Positions 18,341 through 26,613 of a stretch of 64,000 bases of DNA are shown piece after piece (positions within the stretch are counted from its first letter, which is position 1; each line of letters opens with the position of its first letter). The stretch comes from an uncultured Clostridia bacterium. Its GTDB lineage: Bacteria > Bacillota > Clostridia > Christensenellales > Aristaeellaceae. The position numbers and the translations under genes were made by a program. The notes under the pieces were generated by a model. The model saw only the letters and a program-made list of their open reading frames with translations, did not search any database and was not told where the DNA came from. The stretch spans positions 68,152 to 132,151 of the forward strand of contig CANOHT010000003.1 of NCBI GenBank assembly GCA_947565865.1, given 5' to 3'.

Positions 18341-18362
18341 ACCGACATAAGCTGTATAATCA

Positions 18363-18396
18363 AAGGAAGCTGACGTATTGTCAGCTTCCTTTTTCT
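18363..18396. terminator. Bidirectional terminator between pyrG and the YaiI-family gene
   Basis: A perfect 12-bp stem AAGGAAGCTGAC (18363-18374) / GTCAGCTTCCTT (18380-18391) with a GTATT loop and a following T run. The A-rich left arm lets it work for the opposing strand too. The stop of the convergent gene lies inside it. Confidence 0.9.
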
Positions 18397-18845
18397 TCAC
18401 GTACCGCTTCCTCCAGCAGCCGTTCAAATGCCCGCGCGAACCTAAGATCGTCCTCCCGGGTGCGCCGGGCGGGGCCGTGCAGATGATGCTTGCCGCTGGC
18501 CCGTCGGGCCTTCTTCGCCAGATGGCGCTCCATCAGCAGGAGGTCGATGTTTTCGTCCGTATACACCAGGCCGTCCTGGCGGATGGCGCGGGCGCCGCGA
18601 CCCAGGGCCATAGCCGCCACGCCGTAATCCTGCGTTACCACCACATCGCCCCGACGGCACAGGTTCGCCAGCGCCAGATCCACCGCGTCCGCGCCGGAAG
18701 CCACCACCCGCACCTCGCTGGTCTCCGACCGCAGCAGGTGGTGCTCGTCGCACAGCAGCGTCACCGGCAGGCCGAAGCGGCGGGCAGCTTCCTCCACCAA
18801 GGCGACAACCGGGCAGGCGTCGGCATCCACATAGATTACCGCCAT
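18381..18845 (-). CDS. YaiI/YqxD-family protein (DUF188, PIN-like)
   Basis: A 154-residue DUF188 protein with a PIN-like nuclease fold. Diagnostic parts are IYVDADACPV at the N-terminus, SGADAVDLALANLCRRGDVVVTQDYGVAAMAL and the terminal ARRTREDDLRFARAFERLL region. The acidic residues of VDADACP and GDVVVTQD would form the putative metal site. No substrate is established for the family. A GAGGAGG lies 6 nt upstream, and it follows def by 11 nt in an operon. Confidence 0.9.
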   Translation of the reverse strand: MAVIYVDADACPVVALVEEAARRFGLPVTLLCDEHHLLRSETSEVRVVASGADAVDLALANLCRRGDVVVTQDYGVAAMALGRGARAIRQDGLVYTDENIDLLLMERHLAKKARRASGKHHLHGPARRTREDDLRFARAFERLLEEAVREEKGS

Positions 18846-18856
18846 ACCGTTCCTCC

Positions 18857-19267
18857 TCAGATCAGCTTGCCGTCGCAGTGGTCAATCTCATGCTGGATGA
18901 TCTGCGCCGCAAACCCGCTGAAGGCCTGCCTCCGGGGCTGAAACGCCTCATCCTGATACGTCACCTCTATGTCGCGGTAGCGCTTCGTCCGGCGTGTGCC
19001 GCTGAGGGAAAGGCAGCCTTCCTCCGCTTCGTAGAGGCCGCGCTTCTCCGTGATAACGGGATTCACCAGCACCAGCGCCGTCGGCCCCATGGCCACAATG
19101 ATGATCCGCCGATGGACGCCAATCATATTCGCGGCCATACCCACGCAGCCTTCCGCGTGGGCCCGCAGGGTATCCTTGAGATCGGTGATGACCGCCGCGT
19201 CGGACGGCGTGGCAGGCGTTGACGCCTGGGACAGAAACAGCATATCCCGCATGATGGGACGAACCAT
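18857..19267 (-). CDS. def: Peptide deformylase (divergent)
   Basis: A 136-residue deformylase that removes the formyl group from nascent proteins. The metal motifs EEGCLS and QHEIDHCDG are intact. Motif 1, normally GLAAPQ-like, reads GMAANM, so the conserved glutamine is replaced. The protein is shorter than typical Def and belongs to a clostridial variant group. It may be a secondary deformylase with altered activity; a standard def could lie elsewhere. Its own promoter is at 19298-19326. Confidence 0.82.
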   Translation of the reverse strand: MVRPIMRDMLFLSQASTPATPSDAAVITDLKDTLRAHAEGCVGMAANMIGVHRRIIIVAMGPTALVLVNPVITEKRGLYEAEEGCLSLSGTRRTKRYRDIEVTYQDEAFQPRRQAFSGFAAQIIQHEIDHCDGKLI

Positions 19268-19297
19268 GGCGCGCTCCCCCTTCGGTTGATTGTCCCT

Positions 19298-19326
19298 ATC
19301 ATAGCATAGGCCGCCTCCGGGCGCAA
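19298..19326 (-). promoter_or_regulatory. Promoter of def and the YaiI-family gene
   Basis: TTGCGC at 19321-19326 and TATGAT at 19298-19303 with a 17-nt spacer on the minus strand, about 30 nt before the def start. Confidence 0.65.
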
Positions 19327-19332
19327 GCAGGG

Positions 19333-20004
19333 TTATCCCAGCTTATCAAAGAAGGACACTTCCTTGAGCATCCGAATCACATCCCGCATACGCTTCTTTT
19401 CGAACTTTTTCAAAATGTGATTTACCTGGGAACGTATGGTTGTCTCCTGAACAAAGCGCTGCTCGGCAATCGCCTTTTAGGTATAGCCATCATAAACCAG
19501 GCGGAGGATCTCATACTCCGACGCGCTGATCTTCATGACAACGCGCAGAATATCCTTGATGATGGACTCATCCTGTTTCATTCGCTGATACTCCTGGATG
19601 ATCTTGGCCGCCACCTCCGGCTGCAATTGCAGGGTATTCTTCATCACATGATCGATGGAGCGAACAATCTCCTCCGGTGTGCTGGTCTTGACAATATACG
19701 CGCAGGCCCCCACCAAATAGGCCCGGAGCATATACTCGTCATTCTGATGGATAGACAGGGTGACGCACTTGATCTGCGGGTACTCCCGATGGATGATCTC
19801 CATGGCGTCGATCCCCGCCGTCATGGTTTCCATCTGGACGTCCATCAGTACCACATCCGGGCGCAGGGCACGGGTCAGCGCCACCGCCTCACTGCCGCTG
19901 GCCGCCTGGCTCACCACCGCGATGTGACGGGCACAGGCGGCGATCTCTTCGCTCAGGTAGCTGCGGATGTCTTCCATATCGTCAGCAATCAACAGTCGGA
20001 TCAC
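19333..20004 (-). pseudogene. NarL/LuxR-type response regulator interrupted by an in-frame TAA
   Basis: The receiver domain is complete: acidic pair DD at 8-9, phosphoacceptor Asp55 (LMDVQM), and Lys106 (YIVKTSTPEE). The LuxR-type DNA-binding domain begins near residue 154 (SASEYEILRLVYDGYT) and is cut by TAA at 19477-19479. Without that codon the frame continues for 47 codons, KAIAEQRFVQETTIRSQVNHI and onward, to a natural stop at 19333, matching a complete helix-turn-helix. The stop falls where the family has the N of a T/S-N-K-E-I-A motif. So translation yields a 175-residue receiver lacking DNA binding, unless the stop is an assembly error or is read through. It overlaps the kinase gene by 4 nt. 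Confidence 0.88.
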
Positions 20005-21536
20005 ACGTTCATCCCCTTTCGTTGCGGCAGCAGAAGCAGCACGGATGTGTACTTTCCCACAGCGCTGTCAATCTTGACCTGACCCAAGTGAGCCTTGAGC
20101 ACCTTATAGGTGTATGTCAGCCCCATCCCCCAGTTCATCGGGCCGCGGCGGACGGAAAAATGCGGCTCAAAGACTTTTCTGCGGTTCCGGCGATCAATGC
20201 CTGTGCCGTTGTCCGTCACCACGATGGCTGTCCAGCGGAAAACCCGCACCAGTTCCACAGTAATCTGCCCTTCCGCCTTTCCCGAGCGGACGATGGCCTC
20301 CACAGCGTTGTTCATCACATTGCCTATGGCCTTTTTCAGATGGTATTTGTCATACATACCGTTCCAATCCACTTCCCGGTAGCGTTCCGGCATCCACAGC
20401 ATCCGGATATGCTCCGGGACTGAGGACTCCCGCACCGCGCTGTCCACCATGGTTAACAGATCGTTATGCAGGTAGGTCAGTCTGATCTCTTGCAGGCTGT
20501 CCAGCAGCTGGGCAGTATGATGCAGGGATGTATCGATAAGGCTGTCCAGGCGGCGGAAGGGCTCGCAGCGGGCAGCCTCCGGGCAGGCTTTTTCTGTCTT
20601 TCGCGCCAGGATCCGCAGGGCAAAGAGCAGGTTCTTCTGTGAGTGCATCACCTCGCTGAAGGTCTCGTTCATCGCGCGGATGTTGGTGCGGATCCGCCGC
20701 TCAAAAAATACCGTCATGGAGACGTCCATTTGGAAACTGAGCAGAACAGCCATGCAGACGGCACTGAGCGCGAACACCACCACGGGAAAGCCTTCGTAGA
20801 TGGCATAGCTCCTGAACTGAATGTTCTCAAAAATCCAGAAACCGCTGCGACAAACCTTGTCCGCCGACACGCTGAAGGGACTGAGAAAGAAAAAGCTGTA
20901 AAACAGCAGGTTAAACAGCGCCAGGCACAGACTGAACAGCGCGATCTTCCGGCGGAAAAACCATACGCTCATTCGTCGCCAGCAGCGCAGCAGCTGCGTC
21001 ATCGGCCCTATGACCTGGCATAGCACCGCTGTCTTGCTCATCAGCACCGCCGCCTTGTAAAAGCGGTAGATATGCTCAGGCTGTTCGGCCCGCTGGTAGC
21101 ATAAGTACATCGCCGTGGACACGGAGGGATCAAACAGCCACAACACCAGCATCGGCGCCAGACACCACCAGAGTGCCCTGACTTTCTTCCGCCCTGCCCA
21201 GGAGAAGCTTTCATTCCATCGCAGGAATTCAAGGCTGAACAGCGGCATAACCAGCAGGTACAGCGCCAGACCCACGTTCATGATGCGCAGGTTGGTCACG
21301 ATGGAAATGCGGAAGGTGCTCACCACCCAGCGGAAGATAACGTAATCCAGCTTGAAAAGAGCGGAGCGCTGATGGAAATAGTAGTTTCCAAACATGTTAA
21401 TGTGCAGGATGATGGAAAAGAACGCCAGCGCCGCGCCCAGCGTCATGGCCACGAAAAGGTAAGCATAGCGATCCCTGCGGCCAAAGATGAGCAGCAGCGC
21501 CGAAAAGAGCAGCAGGAACAGCAGCGAATAAATCAT
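20001..21536 (-). CDS. Membrane sensor histidine kinase
   Basis: A 511-residue kinase. The N-terminal half (1-270) is mostly hydrophobic, with about seven membrane helices and no recognisable periplasmic sensor domain. A dimerisation/phosphoacceptor segment follows with His298 in EVMHSQKNLLFALR. The GHKL ATPase domain has the N box NVMNNAVEAI (406-415), DNGTGID (442-448) and a glycine-rich NWGMGLTYTYKVL near 468-480. The H box in a HSQKN context resembles kinases that sense cell-surface or sugar signals beside transporter genes. GGAGG is 8 nt upstream. Its partner regulator overlaps by 4 nt and is interrupted. Confidence 0.9.
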   Translation of the reverse strand: MIYSLLFLLLFSALLLIFGRRDRYAYLFVAMTLGAALAFFSIILHINMFGNYYFHQRSALFKLDYVIFRWVVSTFRISIVTNLRIMNVGLALYLLVMPLFSLEFLRWNESFSWAGRKKVRALWWCLAPMLVLWLFDPSVSTAMYLCYQRAEQPEHIYRFYKAAVLMSKTAVLCQVIGPMTQLLRCWRRMSVWFFRRKIALFSLCLALFNLLFYSFFFLSPFSVSADKVCRSGFWIFENIQFRSYAIYEGFPVVVFALSAVCMAVLLSFQMDVSMTVFFERRIRTNIRAMNETFSEVMHSQKNLLFALRILARKTEKACPEAARCEPFRRLDSLIDTSLHHTAQLLDSLQEIRLTYLHNDLLTMVDSAVRESSVPEHIRMLWMPERYREVDWNGMYDKYHLKKAIGNVMNNAVEAIVRSGKAEGQITVELVRVFRWTAIVVTDNGTGIDRRNRRKVFEPHFSVRRGPMNWGMGLTYTYKVLKAHLGQVKIDSAVGKYTSVLLLLPQRKGMNV

Positions 21537-21588
21537 TCGTCAGGCCTCCTTTGTCCATCATGCCAGCCTCAGGGCGGAAACGGGAAAC

Positions 21589-21617
21589 GTCCATCACGGC
21601 CAAGCACCGTGATGGAC
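21589..21617 (-). terminator. Stem-loop after the FAD oxidoreductase gene
   Basis: Perfect 11-bp arms GTCCATCACGG (21589-21599) and CCGTGATGGAC (21607-21617) lie just downstream of the oxidoreductase stop, followed on the minus strand by a moderate T-rich GTTTCCCGTTT. It probably terminates or attenuates before the kinase gene. Confidence 0.55.
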
Positions 21618-21624
21618 CATGAAA

Positions 21625-23058
21625 TTATCCTTCCTTCAGCGGATAGACTGCCCGCTGAAGCTCCTTCACATTGATCTGCCGGAGCGGCACACCATCCCGC
21701 ACAGCCAAGGCTGCCGCCATGCCCGCGGCCTGCCCCATGCCCATGCAGAAGCCAATGCTTCGGTTGGCGGACAGCGCCATCTGATCCGCCGACCAGCACC
21801 GCCCCGCCACCAGCAGGTTTCCCCAGCCCTTTACCAGGATGGAGCGGTAGGAGATCTCCTCATATTCCCCGGGATCGTAAAGCTCAAAGACAATGCCCGA
21901 CCCGTCAGGATTATGAAACTCCACGCTGTCATTGTTGCGCATCATTGCGTCGTCAAAGCGTACCCGCGCCTTGAAGTCCTCCAGGGTGTGCCGATAATCA
22001 CATACCACGCGGCGGGATTCCCGCACGCCCAGCATCGCCCCGGTCTCGATCAGTGCTGCGTTTTCAAAGCCGGGAACGTTCTCACGCAGGAAGCGGTAGG
22101 CGTACCAGTTCTGGCGGCGGCTCTCAATAACGGCATCGGAAAGCGACAGGGCATCCAGCGGATCAGTCCCGGTAACACGGCCCACGTTCAACAGCACTTG
22201 GCCCCGGATGGGGGTATTCATGAAGGCGATGCCATTGCGCAGGCGCAGCATGTCCTTTTCCCATTCGCTGACGGCCAGATCGGCCAGGTGCCGTGCCACA
22301 GTTTCATCAAAATTGCCGATGGACACAAACTGCGGCTGATCGCTGAGGGCATACCGCCGCAAAAGCGCCGGCGTGATGTCATCTCCTTCGGTACCCCGGC
22401 GTTTCTTCCTGGTCAGCTCCCCCGGATGCGCTTCCAGGTAGTCGATGGTTCTGGCCAGGTCCACCCCCGCTACCCTGGACAACATGTTGGCGGCGGAGCA
22501 GCGACCGTTGCCCGCCATGCCAAATTCAAACGTCGCCCCGGCCCGGGCGCATAGATCGCCGTCTCCTGTGGCATCAATGAACACTTTGCCCGGAATGACG
22601 CTGCGGCCGCTCTTGTTCTCCACCACCACACCTTCGATCCGCCCCTCTGACTGCATGACGCCCGCCACCTGCGTACCGTACAATATGCGTACGCCGGCCT
22701 CCGTCAGCATTTCTTCCGCCAGCAGCTTGCAGGCCTCCGGATCTACCGGCACCTCCGTCATCTCCGAGGGCGGCCATGGCGCCGGGAAGCCATCATAAGG
22801 GATGGCCATTTTCCGCTTTCCCAGGCGCGCCATGAATTCCGTGGGAATCCCCGTCATGTAGGGCTCGATGGCAATCTTTGCCATCAGTCCAGCAGTCATG
22901 ATGCCACCCAGCATGAATTCCCGCTCGACCAGCAGTGTACGCGCCCCGTTTCTTGCCGCGTTCAGCGCCGCAGCAAAGCCGGCCGAGCCGCCGCCCGCTA
23001 CCACCACATCATAGGCCGTACCTATGGGGGTTTCCAACACCTCGCGATAAACGCTCAT
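21625..23058 (-). CDS. FAD-dependent oxidoreductase (FAD_oxidored family)
   Basis: A 477-residue flavoprotein. The N-terminal FAD fingerprint DVVVAGGGSAGFAAALNAARNG is followed by TLLVEREFMLGGIMT, and a second conserved block GKVFIDATGDGDLCARAGA marks the FAD_oxidored family. The C-terminal half contains RCWSADQMALSANRS and the terminal alpha-helical cap. Members commonly sit in carbohydrate-transport clusters of Firmicutes with unknown sugar or polyol substrates. It follows the permease gene by 16 nt and is probably the last gene of the transporter operon. Confidence 0.88.
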   Translation of the reverse strand: MSVYREVLETPIGTAYDVVVAGGGSAGFAAALNAARNGARTLLVEREFMLGGIMTAGLMAKIAIEPYMTGIPTEFMARLGKRKMAIPYDGFPAPWPPSEMTEVPVDPEACKLLAEEMLTEAGVRILYGTQVAGVMQSEGRIEGVVVENKSGRSVIPGKVFIDATGDGDLCARAGATFEFGMAGNGRCSAANMLSRVAGVDLARTIDYLEAHPGELTRKKRRGTEGDDITPALLRRYALSDQPQFVSIGNFDETVARHLADLAVSEWEKDMLRLRNGIAFMNTPIRGQVLLNVGRVTGTDPLDALSLSDAVIESRRQNWYAYRFLRENVPGFENAALIETGAMLGVRESRRVVCDYRHTLEDFKARVRFDDAMMRNNDSVEFHNPDGSGIVFELYDPGEYEEISYRSILVKGWGNLLVAGRCWSADQMALSANRSIGFCMGMGQAAGMAAALAVRDGVPLRQINVKELQRAVYPLKEG

Positions 23059-23074
23059 ACATCCTCCTTCTCGC

Positions 23075-23923
23075 TCAGCCCTTGACCGAGCCCTCCGTTA
23101 ATCCTGTAATGAAGTATCTGTTCAGCAAAAGATAGACCACCAGCATCGGCAGGATGGATATGCTGATGCCTGCCAGCATCAGATTCCAGGAGGACGCCGC
23201 CTCCCCGCTGGACTTCAGGCTGATAACACCCACCACCAGCGGCCACTGGGCACGCTTGGAAATGGTGAAAACATACGGCAGCAGGTAATCACTCCAGGCA
23301 GTGCGGAAGGCGATGAGACCCACGGTGGCCATCAGCGATTTGAGCAGCGGCAGCACGATCCTCCAGAAGATACCCAGAAAGCTGCAGCCATCCATCTTTG
23401 CGGCCTCATCCAGCTCCCTGGGAATCTGGTTGACGTTGCCCGTAGCGATGAACACCTGCGTAGCGTTCATACCGAATACGCGGATGACGATAGGGCCCCA
23501 GAGGGTGCCGCTCAGGCCCATGCCCTTGGCCAGGCTCAGCTGCGGATACAGCGCCAGGGTGCCGAGGGAGATGAACAGTGAGCACAGCACCATACGGTAA
23601 ATCATCCTGGTCAGCCGGGTCTTGCCCCGGGAGAAGATATAGCCACAGGTGGTGGCCGTCAGGATGCAGCCGATGACCACAAAGAAAGCATAAAACATGC
23701 TGTTCAGGGTCAGCGTACCGAAATTGGCCAGGTTCCAGGCGTCGATGTAGTTCTCAAAATGCCATTCCGAGGGAAAAATGTTGGTGCCGCCCACCAGAAT
23801 CTGCTGGTTGGACTTGAAGGAGGCTAGCAGGATATACACCACCGGGAACAGGGCAAACACCGCTACCAGCAGAAGCAGACTGTACATCAACAGTCTTGTG
23901 AGTCCCTTTTTTGTCCCTTTCAT
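23075..23923 (-). CDS. Carbohydrate ABC transporter permease (MalG type)
   Basis: A 282-residue inner-membrane permease of the CUT1 family with six predicted helices. The EAA loop that contacts the ATPase is seen as ELDEAAKMDGCSFLGIFWRIVLPLLK (about 190-215). The N-terminal helix FALFPVVYILLASFKSNQ and the C-terminal GLTEGSVKG are typical of MalG-like subunits. It pairs with the MalF-like permease 17 nt upstream. No ATPase gene is present, so the system presumably shares a general MsmK-type ATPase. Confidence 0.93.
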   Translation of the reverse strand: MKGTKKGLTRLLMYSLLLLVAVFALFPVVYILLASFKSNQQILVGGTNIFPSEWHFENYIDAWNLANFGTLTLNSMFYAFFVVIGCILTATTCGYIFSRGKTRLTRMIYRMVLCSLFISLGTLALYPQLSLAKGMGLSGTLWGPIVIRVFGMNATQVFIATGNVNQIPRELDEAAKMDGCSFLGIFWRIVLPLLKSLMATVGLIAFRTAWSDYLLPYVFTISKRAQWPLVVGVISLKSSGEAASSWNLMLAGISISILPMLVVYLLLNRYFITGLTEGSVKG

Positions 23924-23940
23924 TTTGTTCGCCGCCCTTC

Positions 23941-24891
23941 CTATTGCTCCATTTCCTTCATCCTGGCCGACATTTTCAAATAGAGCGCCGTCGCCACGCC
24001 CAGTACCACCGCCGTGATAACCGCCAGGGCCGAGGCATAGCCGTACTGGCTTTTCAGCGCCGTGCCGTCGCCATACTGGAAAAAGAACTTGAAAATGTAC
24101 GTCATGACCACCTCTGTCTGCCCGCCCGGCTGACCATTGGTCAGCACCAGGATGAGGTCGGTCATCTTCATGGTGCCCAGCACACTGAGCATGACCACCA
24201 ACTGCAGCACAGGCGCCAGCAAAGGCACAGTGATGTGGAAGAACTGCTGGATACCATTGGCTCCGTCAATGGCGGAGCATTCGTACAGTGACCGGGGAAT
24301 GTTCTGCAAGCCCATGAGAAAGTAGATCATGTTCATACCGAAGGTTGTCCATAGGCTCACCAGAATGATGACGAAGAACGCTGTATTCCGGTTGGTCAGC
24401 CAGTCGATGTTCCGTCGGATCAGCCCCGCATCCATCAGCACAGCGTTGACGATGCCGTTGTAGGCGCTGAACATATTGGAAAAGATCAGACCCACAATGG
24501 CAATGCTGAACACGGAAGGGAGGAAAAAAATCACCCGGAAGAACGAACTCCCCTTCACCTTGTTGTTCACCAGCACCGCCAGGAGAATCGCCATGGGGAT
24601 CTCCACCAGCATTTTGATCCCGGCAATAACGAAGGTGTTCTTCATGGTCCGCCAGAAGGATTGATCCCGGAAAAAGGCTCGGGCGAAATTGTCCAGCCCC
24701 ACAAAAACAGGCGTGGAGTAGCCATCATAGGTAAACAGACACCAGCGCAGCACCCAAAGAATCGGATACACCACGAAGAGGCAGAAGCCTACGGTCATAG
24801 GCAGCAGCATCAGCACTTCCTGAAGCCGATCTCCGCCATCGCTTTGCAGCCGCCTCGGAAGGAACCGTTTTCCACACCCCAGATTGCTCAC
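23941..24891 (-). CDS. Carbohydrate ABC transporter permease (MalF type)
   Basis: A 316-residue CUT1 permease. It has a first helix at about 27-48, the partner segment GLDNFARAFFRDQSFWRTMKNT and the EAA loop NIPRSLYECSAIDGANGIQQFFHITVPLLAPVL. It starts with GTG at 24891, preceded by AAGGTGG. It is separated from the binding-protein gene by a spacer containing a strong stem-loop, the usual way to keep binding-protein mRNA more abundant than permease mRNA. Confidence 0.93.
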   Translation of the reverse strand: MSNLGCGKRFLPRRLQSDGGDRLQEVLMLLPMTVGFCLFVVYPILWVLRWCLFTYDGYSTPVFVGLDNFARAFFRDQSFWRTMKNTFVIAGIKMLVEIPMAILLAVLVNNKVKGSSFFRVIFFLPSVFSIAIVGLIFSNMFSAYNGIVNAVLMDAGLIRRNIDWLTNRNTAFFVIILVSLWTTFGMNMIYFLMGLQNIPRSLYECSAIDGANGIQQFFHITVPLLAPVLQLVVMLSVLGTMKMTDLILVLTNGQPGGQTEVVMTYIFKFFFQYGDGTALKSQYGYASALAVITAVVLGVATALYLKMSARMKEMEQ

Positions 24892-24946
24892 GGATCACAC
24901 CACCTTATTTTTGCCTGTCCGCCATCAGCGGCTGCCGTATGGGAAA

Positions 24947-24987
24947 GCCGCGCCCCTGTCCTGACGAACATCCGGCAGAGGCGCGGC
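24947..24987 (-). other. Stem-loop between binding-protein and permease genes
   Basis: Arms GCCGCGCCcCTG (24947-24958) and CAGaGGCGCGGC (24976-24987), one mismatch, form a very GC-rich hairpin without a T run. It probably stabilises the upstream binding-protein mRNA and lowers downstream expression, rather than ending transcription. Confidence 0.6.
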
Positions 24988-25004
24988 ATGAGAAGCGTTT
25001 GCGC

Positions 25005-26357
25005 TTACTTATCCCAGGCCATGCGGGCATCATAGTCCGCATCAATATAGTCCTCGATCTTCAGCCCATCGACAATGGCGGCGTCCAGCGCGGCATTGTA
25101 GCGTGCATCCAATTCCGCCAGGGCTTCGTGGGCATCCACCGTCCGGGCCAGAATCTGATCGAATACGCTGTTGTAGGCGTCGCCTTCCACCATCATGTCG
25201 CTCTCAGGGTAGGGATAGCGCACACAGTATTTGCTCATATCGCAGAAGGCAGCCCACTGGGGCGAAACATCCTCCCGGGTTGATTGGGCGGTAATGGCTT
25301 CGCCCAGCACAGGATTGTCTTTTTCGTTTTCATAAGTGGATACCAGAGCCGCGTCCGACAGGAACAGGTTGTAAACCTCCATCACCTTTTCCTCCAGGCC
25401 TTCCTCCTTGGCCCGGCTGTTCACCACATAGAACATGGATGGACTGACGGGGTACTTATAGCGAAGGTCGGCGTTCTCCACGGGATAAGGCACCACAGCC
25501 CATTCAAAATCGCAGGGGAACTGGTCCCGGAACACGCCCACATCGGAGGAGCCGATACAGATCATACCCACATTGCCAGCGGAGAAATGGGCGCGCTTGG
25601 TATCATCGTCCATGGTGAGGTAACCTGGGAACATGGTGCCATCCTCCACAAAGCTCAGCAAATGCCTGAAGAAGGGCTCCAGCGACTGGAAGGCAAAGCG
25701 GCCGGTCTTGTGATCAAAGAACTCCACGCCATTGGACGCCGCGGAGGGATGGATCACATACTGATAGCGGTAGCTGGTATAGGCGCCGGGGAAAGCATAA
25801 CCATAAATCCGCCCCTTGCCCTGATCGGTAATCTTGTTGGCCACATCCCGCATTTCCGCCCAGGTGGTCGGCGGAGTCAGTCCCATTTCCTTGAACATGT
25901 CCACATTGTAGGCCAGGCCGAAGGTGACAACACGGAAAGGCACGGAATAGGTCAGGCCTCCGAACTCGCCGTAGTTTTCAGCGTTGTAAGGCGCATACTG
26001 GGCCACCAGATTCGCGCCAGCAGGCAGCTCGTCCAGGGCCAGAATATGGCCGGAAGCCGCATACTGACCGATTTTGTTGCACTTGAAAATATGGGGCGCC
26101 TCGCCGGACTGCAGCGCCACGTCCAGGGAGCTGTAGTAGTCGCCGCCATAGACCGTGTATTCAATAACGATACCCTTTTCCTTGCCGATGGTATCGTTGA
26201 ATTCAGCGACCAGGGCCTCGTACTGCGCCTTGTTATGAGCATCATTGGACCAAACCGTGATGATATCGACCTTCTTATCCTCCGCCGAGGCCAGAGACAC
26301 CCCACCCAGCAGCAGCGCCAAGGTCAGAAGCAGGCTAACGATCCGTTTCATGGTCAT
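25005..26357 (-). CDS. Extracellular sugar-binding protein of an ABC transporter
   Basis: A 450-residue family 1 solute-binding protein. The N-terminus MTMKRIVSLLLTLALLLGG followed by VSLASAED is a Sec signal peptide with an ASA-ED type I cleavage site and no lipobox cysteine, unusual for a Gram-positive binding protein. The mature part starts KKVDIITVWSNDAHNKAQY, typical of CUT1 sugar binders, and includes VPFRVVTFGLAYNVDMFKEMGL and the hinge MPEAGAYTS-like FPGAYTSYRYQY region. GAGGAGG precedes the start by 7 nt. It is the first gene of the transporter operon. The ligand may be the product or substrate of the divergent GH31 enzyme. Confidence 0.92.
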   Translation of the reverse strand: MTMKRIVSLLLTLALLLGGVSLASAEDKKVDIITVWSNDAHNKAQYEALVAEFNDTIGKEKGIVIEYTVYGGDYYSSLDVALQSGEAPHIFKCNKIGQYAASGHILALDELPAGANLVAQYAPYNAENYGEFGGLTYSVPFRVVTFGLAYNVDMFKEMGLTPPTTWAEMRDVANKITDQGKGRIYGYAFPGAYTSYRYQYVIHPSAASNGVEFFDHKTGRFAFQSLEPFFRHLLSFVEDGTMFPGYLTMDDDTKRAHFSAGNVGMICIGSSDVGVFRDQFPCDFEWAVVPYPVENADLRYKYPVSPSMFYVVNSRAKEEGLEEKVMEVYNLFLSDAALVSTYENEKDNPVLGEAITAQSTREDVSPQWAAFCDMSKYCVRYPYPESDMMVEGDAYNSVFDQILARTVDAHEALAELDARYNAALDAAIVDGLKIEDYIDADYDARMAWDK

Positions 26358-26395
26358 GTTTTTTCCTCCTCGCTTGTTGAACTAAACCGAAACAC

Positions 26396-26520
26396 TCAAC
26401 GCGTTGAACTGGCTTTATTATAGCTTCACCAACTCGGATTGACCAGTTGGAAAATATGTCAACATTTCAGTTTGCTGTATTATTTTTCTGCAATTTTGGT
26501 TGTTTTAATGAAATGTTGAC
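26396..26520. promoter_or_regulatory. Divergent control region between sugar transporter and GH31 genes
   Basis: Leftward, TATAAT lies at 26417-26422 (minus strand) with a weak TGGTCA -35 at 26440-26445. A perfect 12-bp palindrome TCAACGCGTTGA with central CG sits at 26396-26407, just downstream of that -10, where a LacI-type repressor would block. Upstream, GTCAACATTTCA (26458-26469) and TGAAATGTTGAC (26509-26520) form a perfect 12-bp inverted repeat 39 nt apart, possible sites for a second regulator or a looping repressor. Confidence 0.6.
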
Positions 26521-26554
26521 TTTTTTTCAACCTTACGCGGCTCCTGTTCATCGG

Positions 26555-26560
26555 TATAAT
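26555..26560 (+). promoter_or_regulatory. -10 element of the GH31 promoter
   Basis: A consensus TATAAT 54 nt before the GH31 start. The matching -35 is poor (CTTACG around 26532-26537), as expected for an activator-dependent promoter; the inverted-repeat arm at 26509-26520 lies just upstream. Confidence 0.55.
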
Positions 26561-26613
26561 AAAAGCAGATCAAGGGGGGATAACAGCCCCTACGAATGAA
26601 GGAGATGCCTGCC

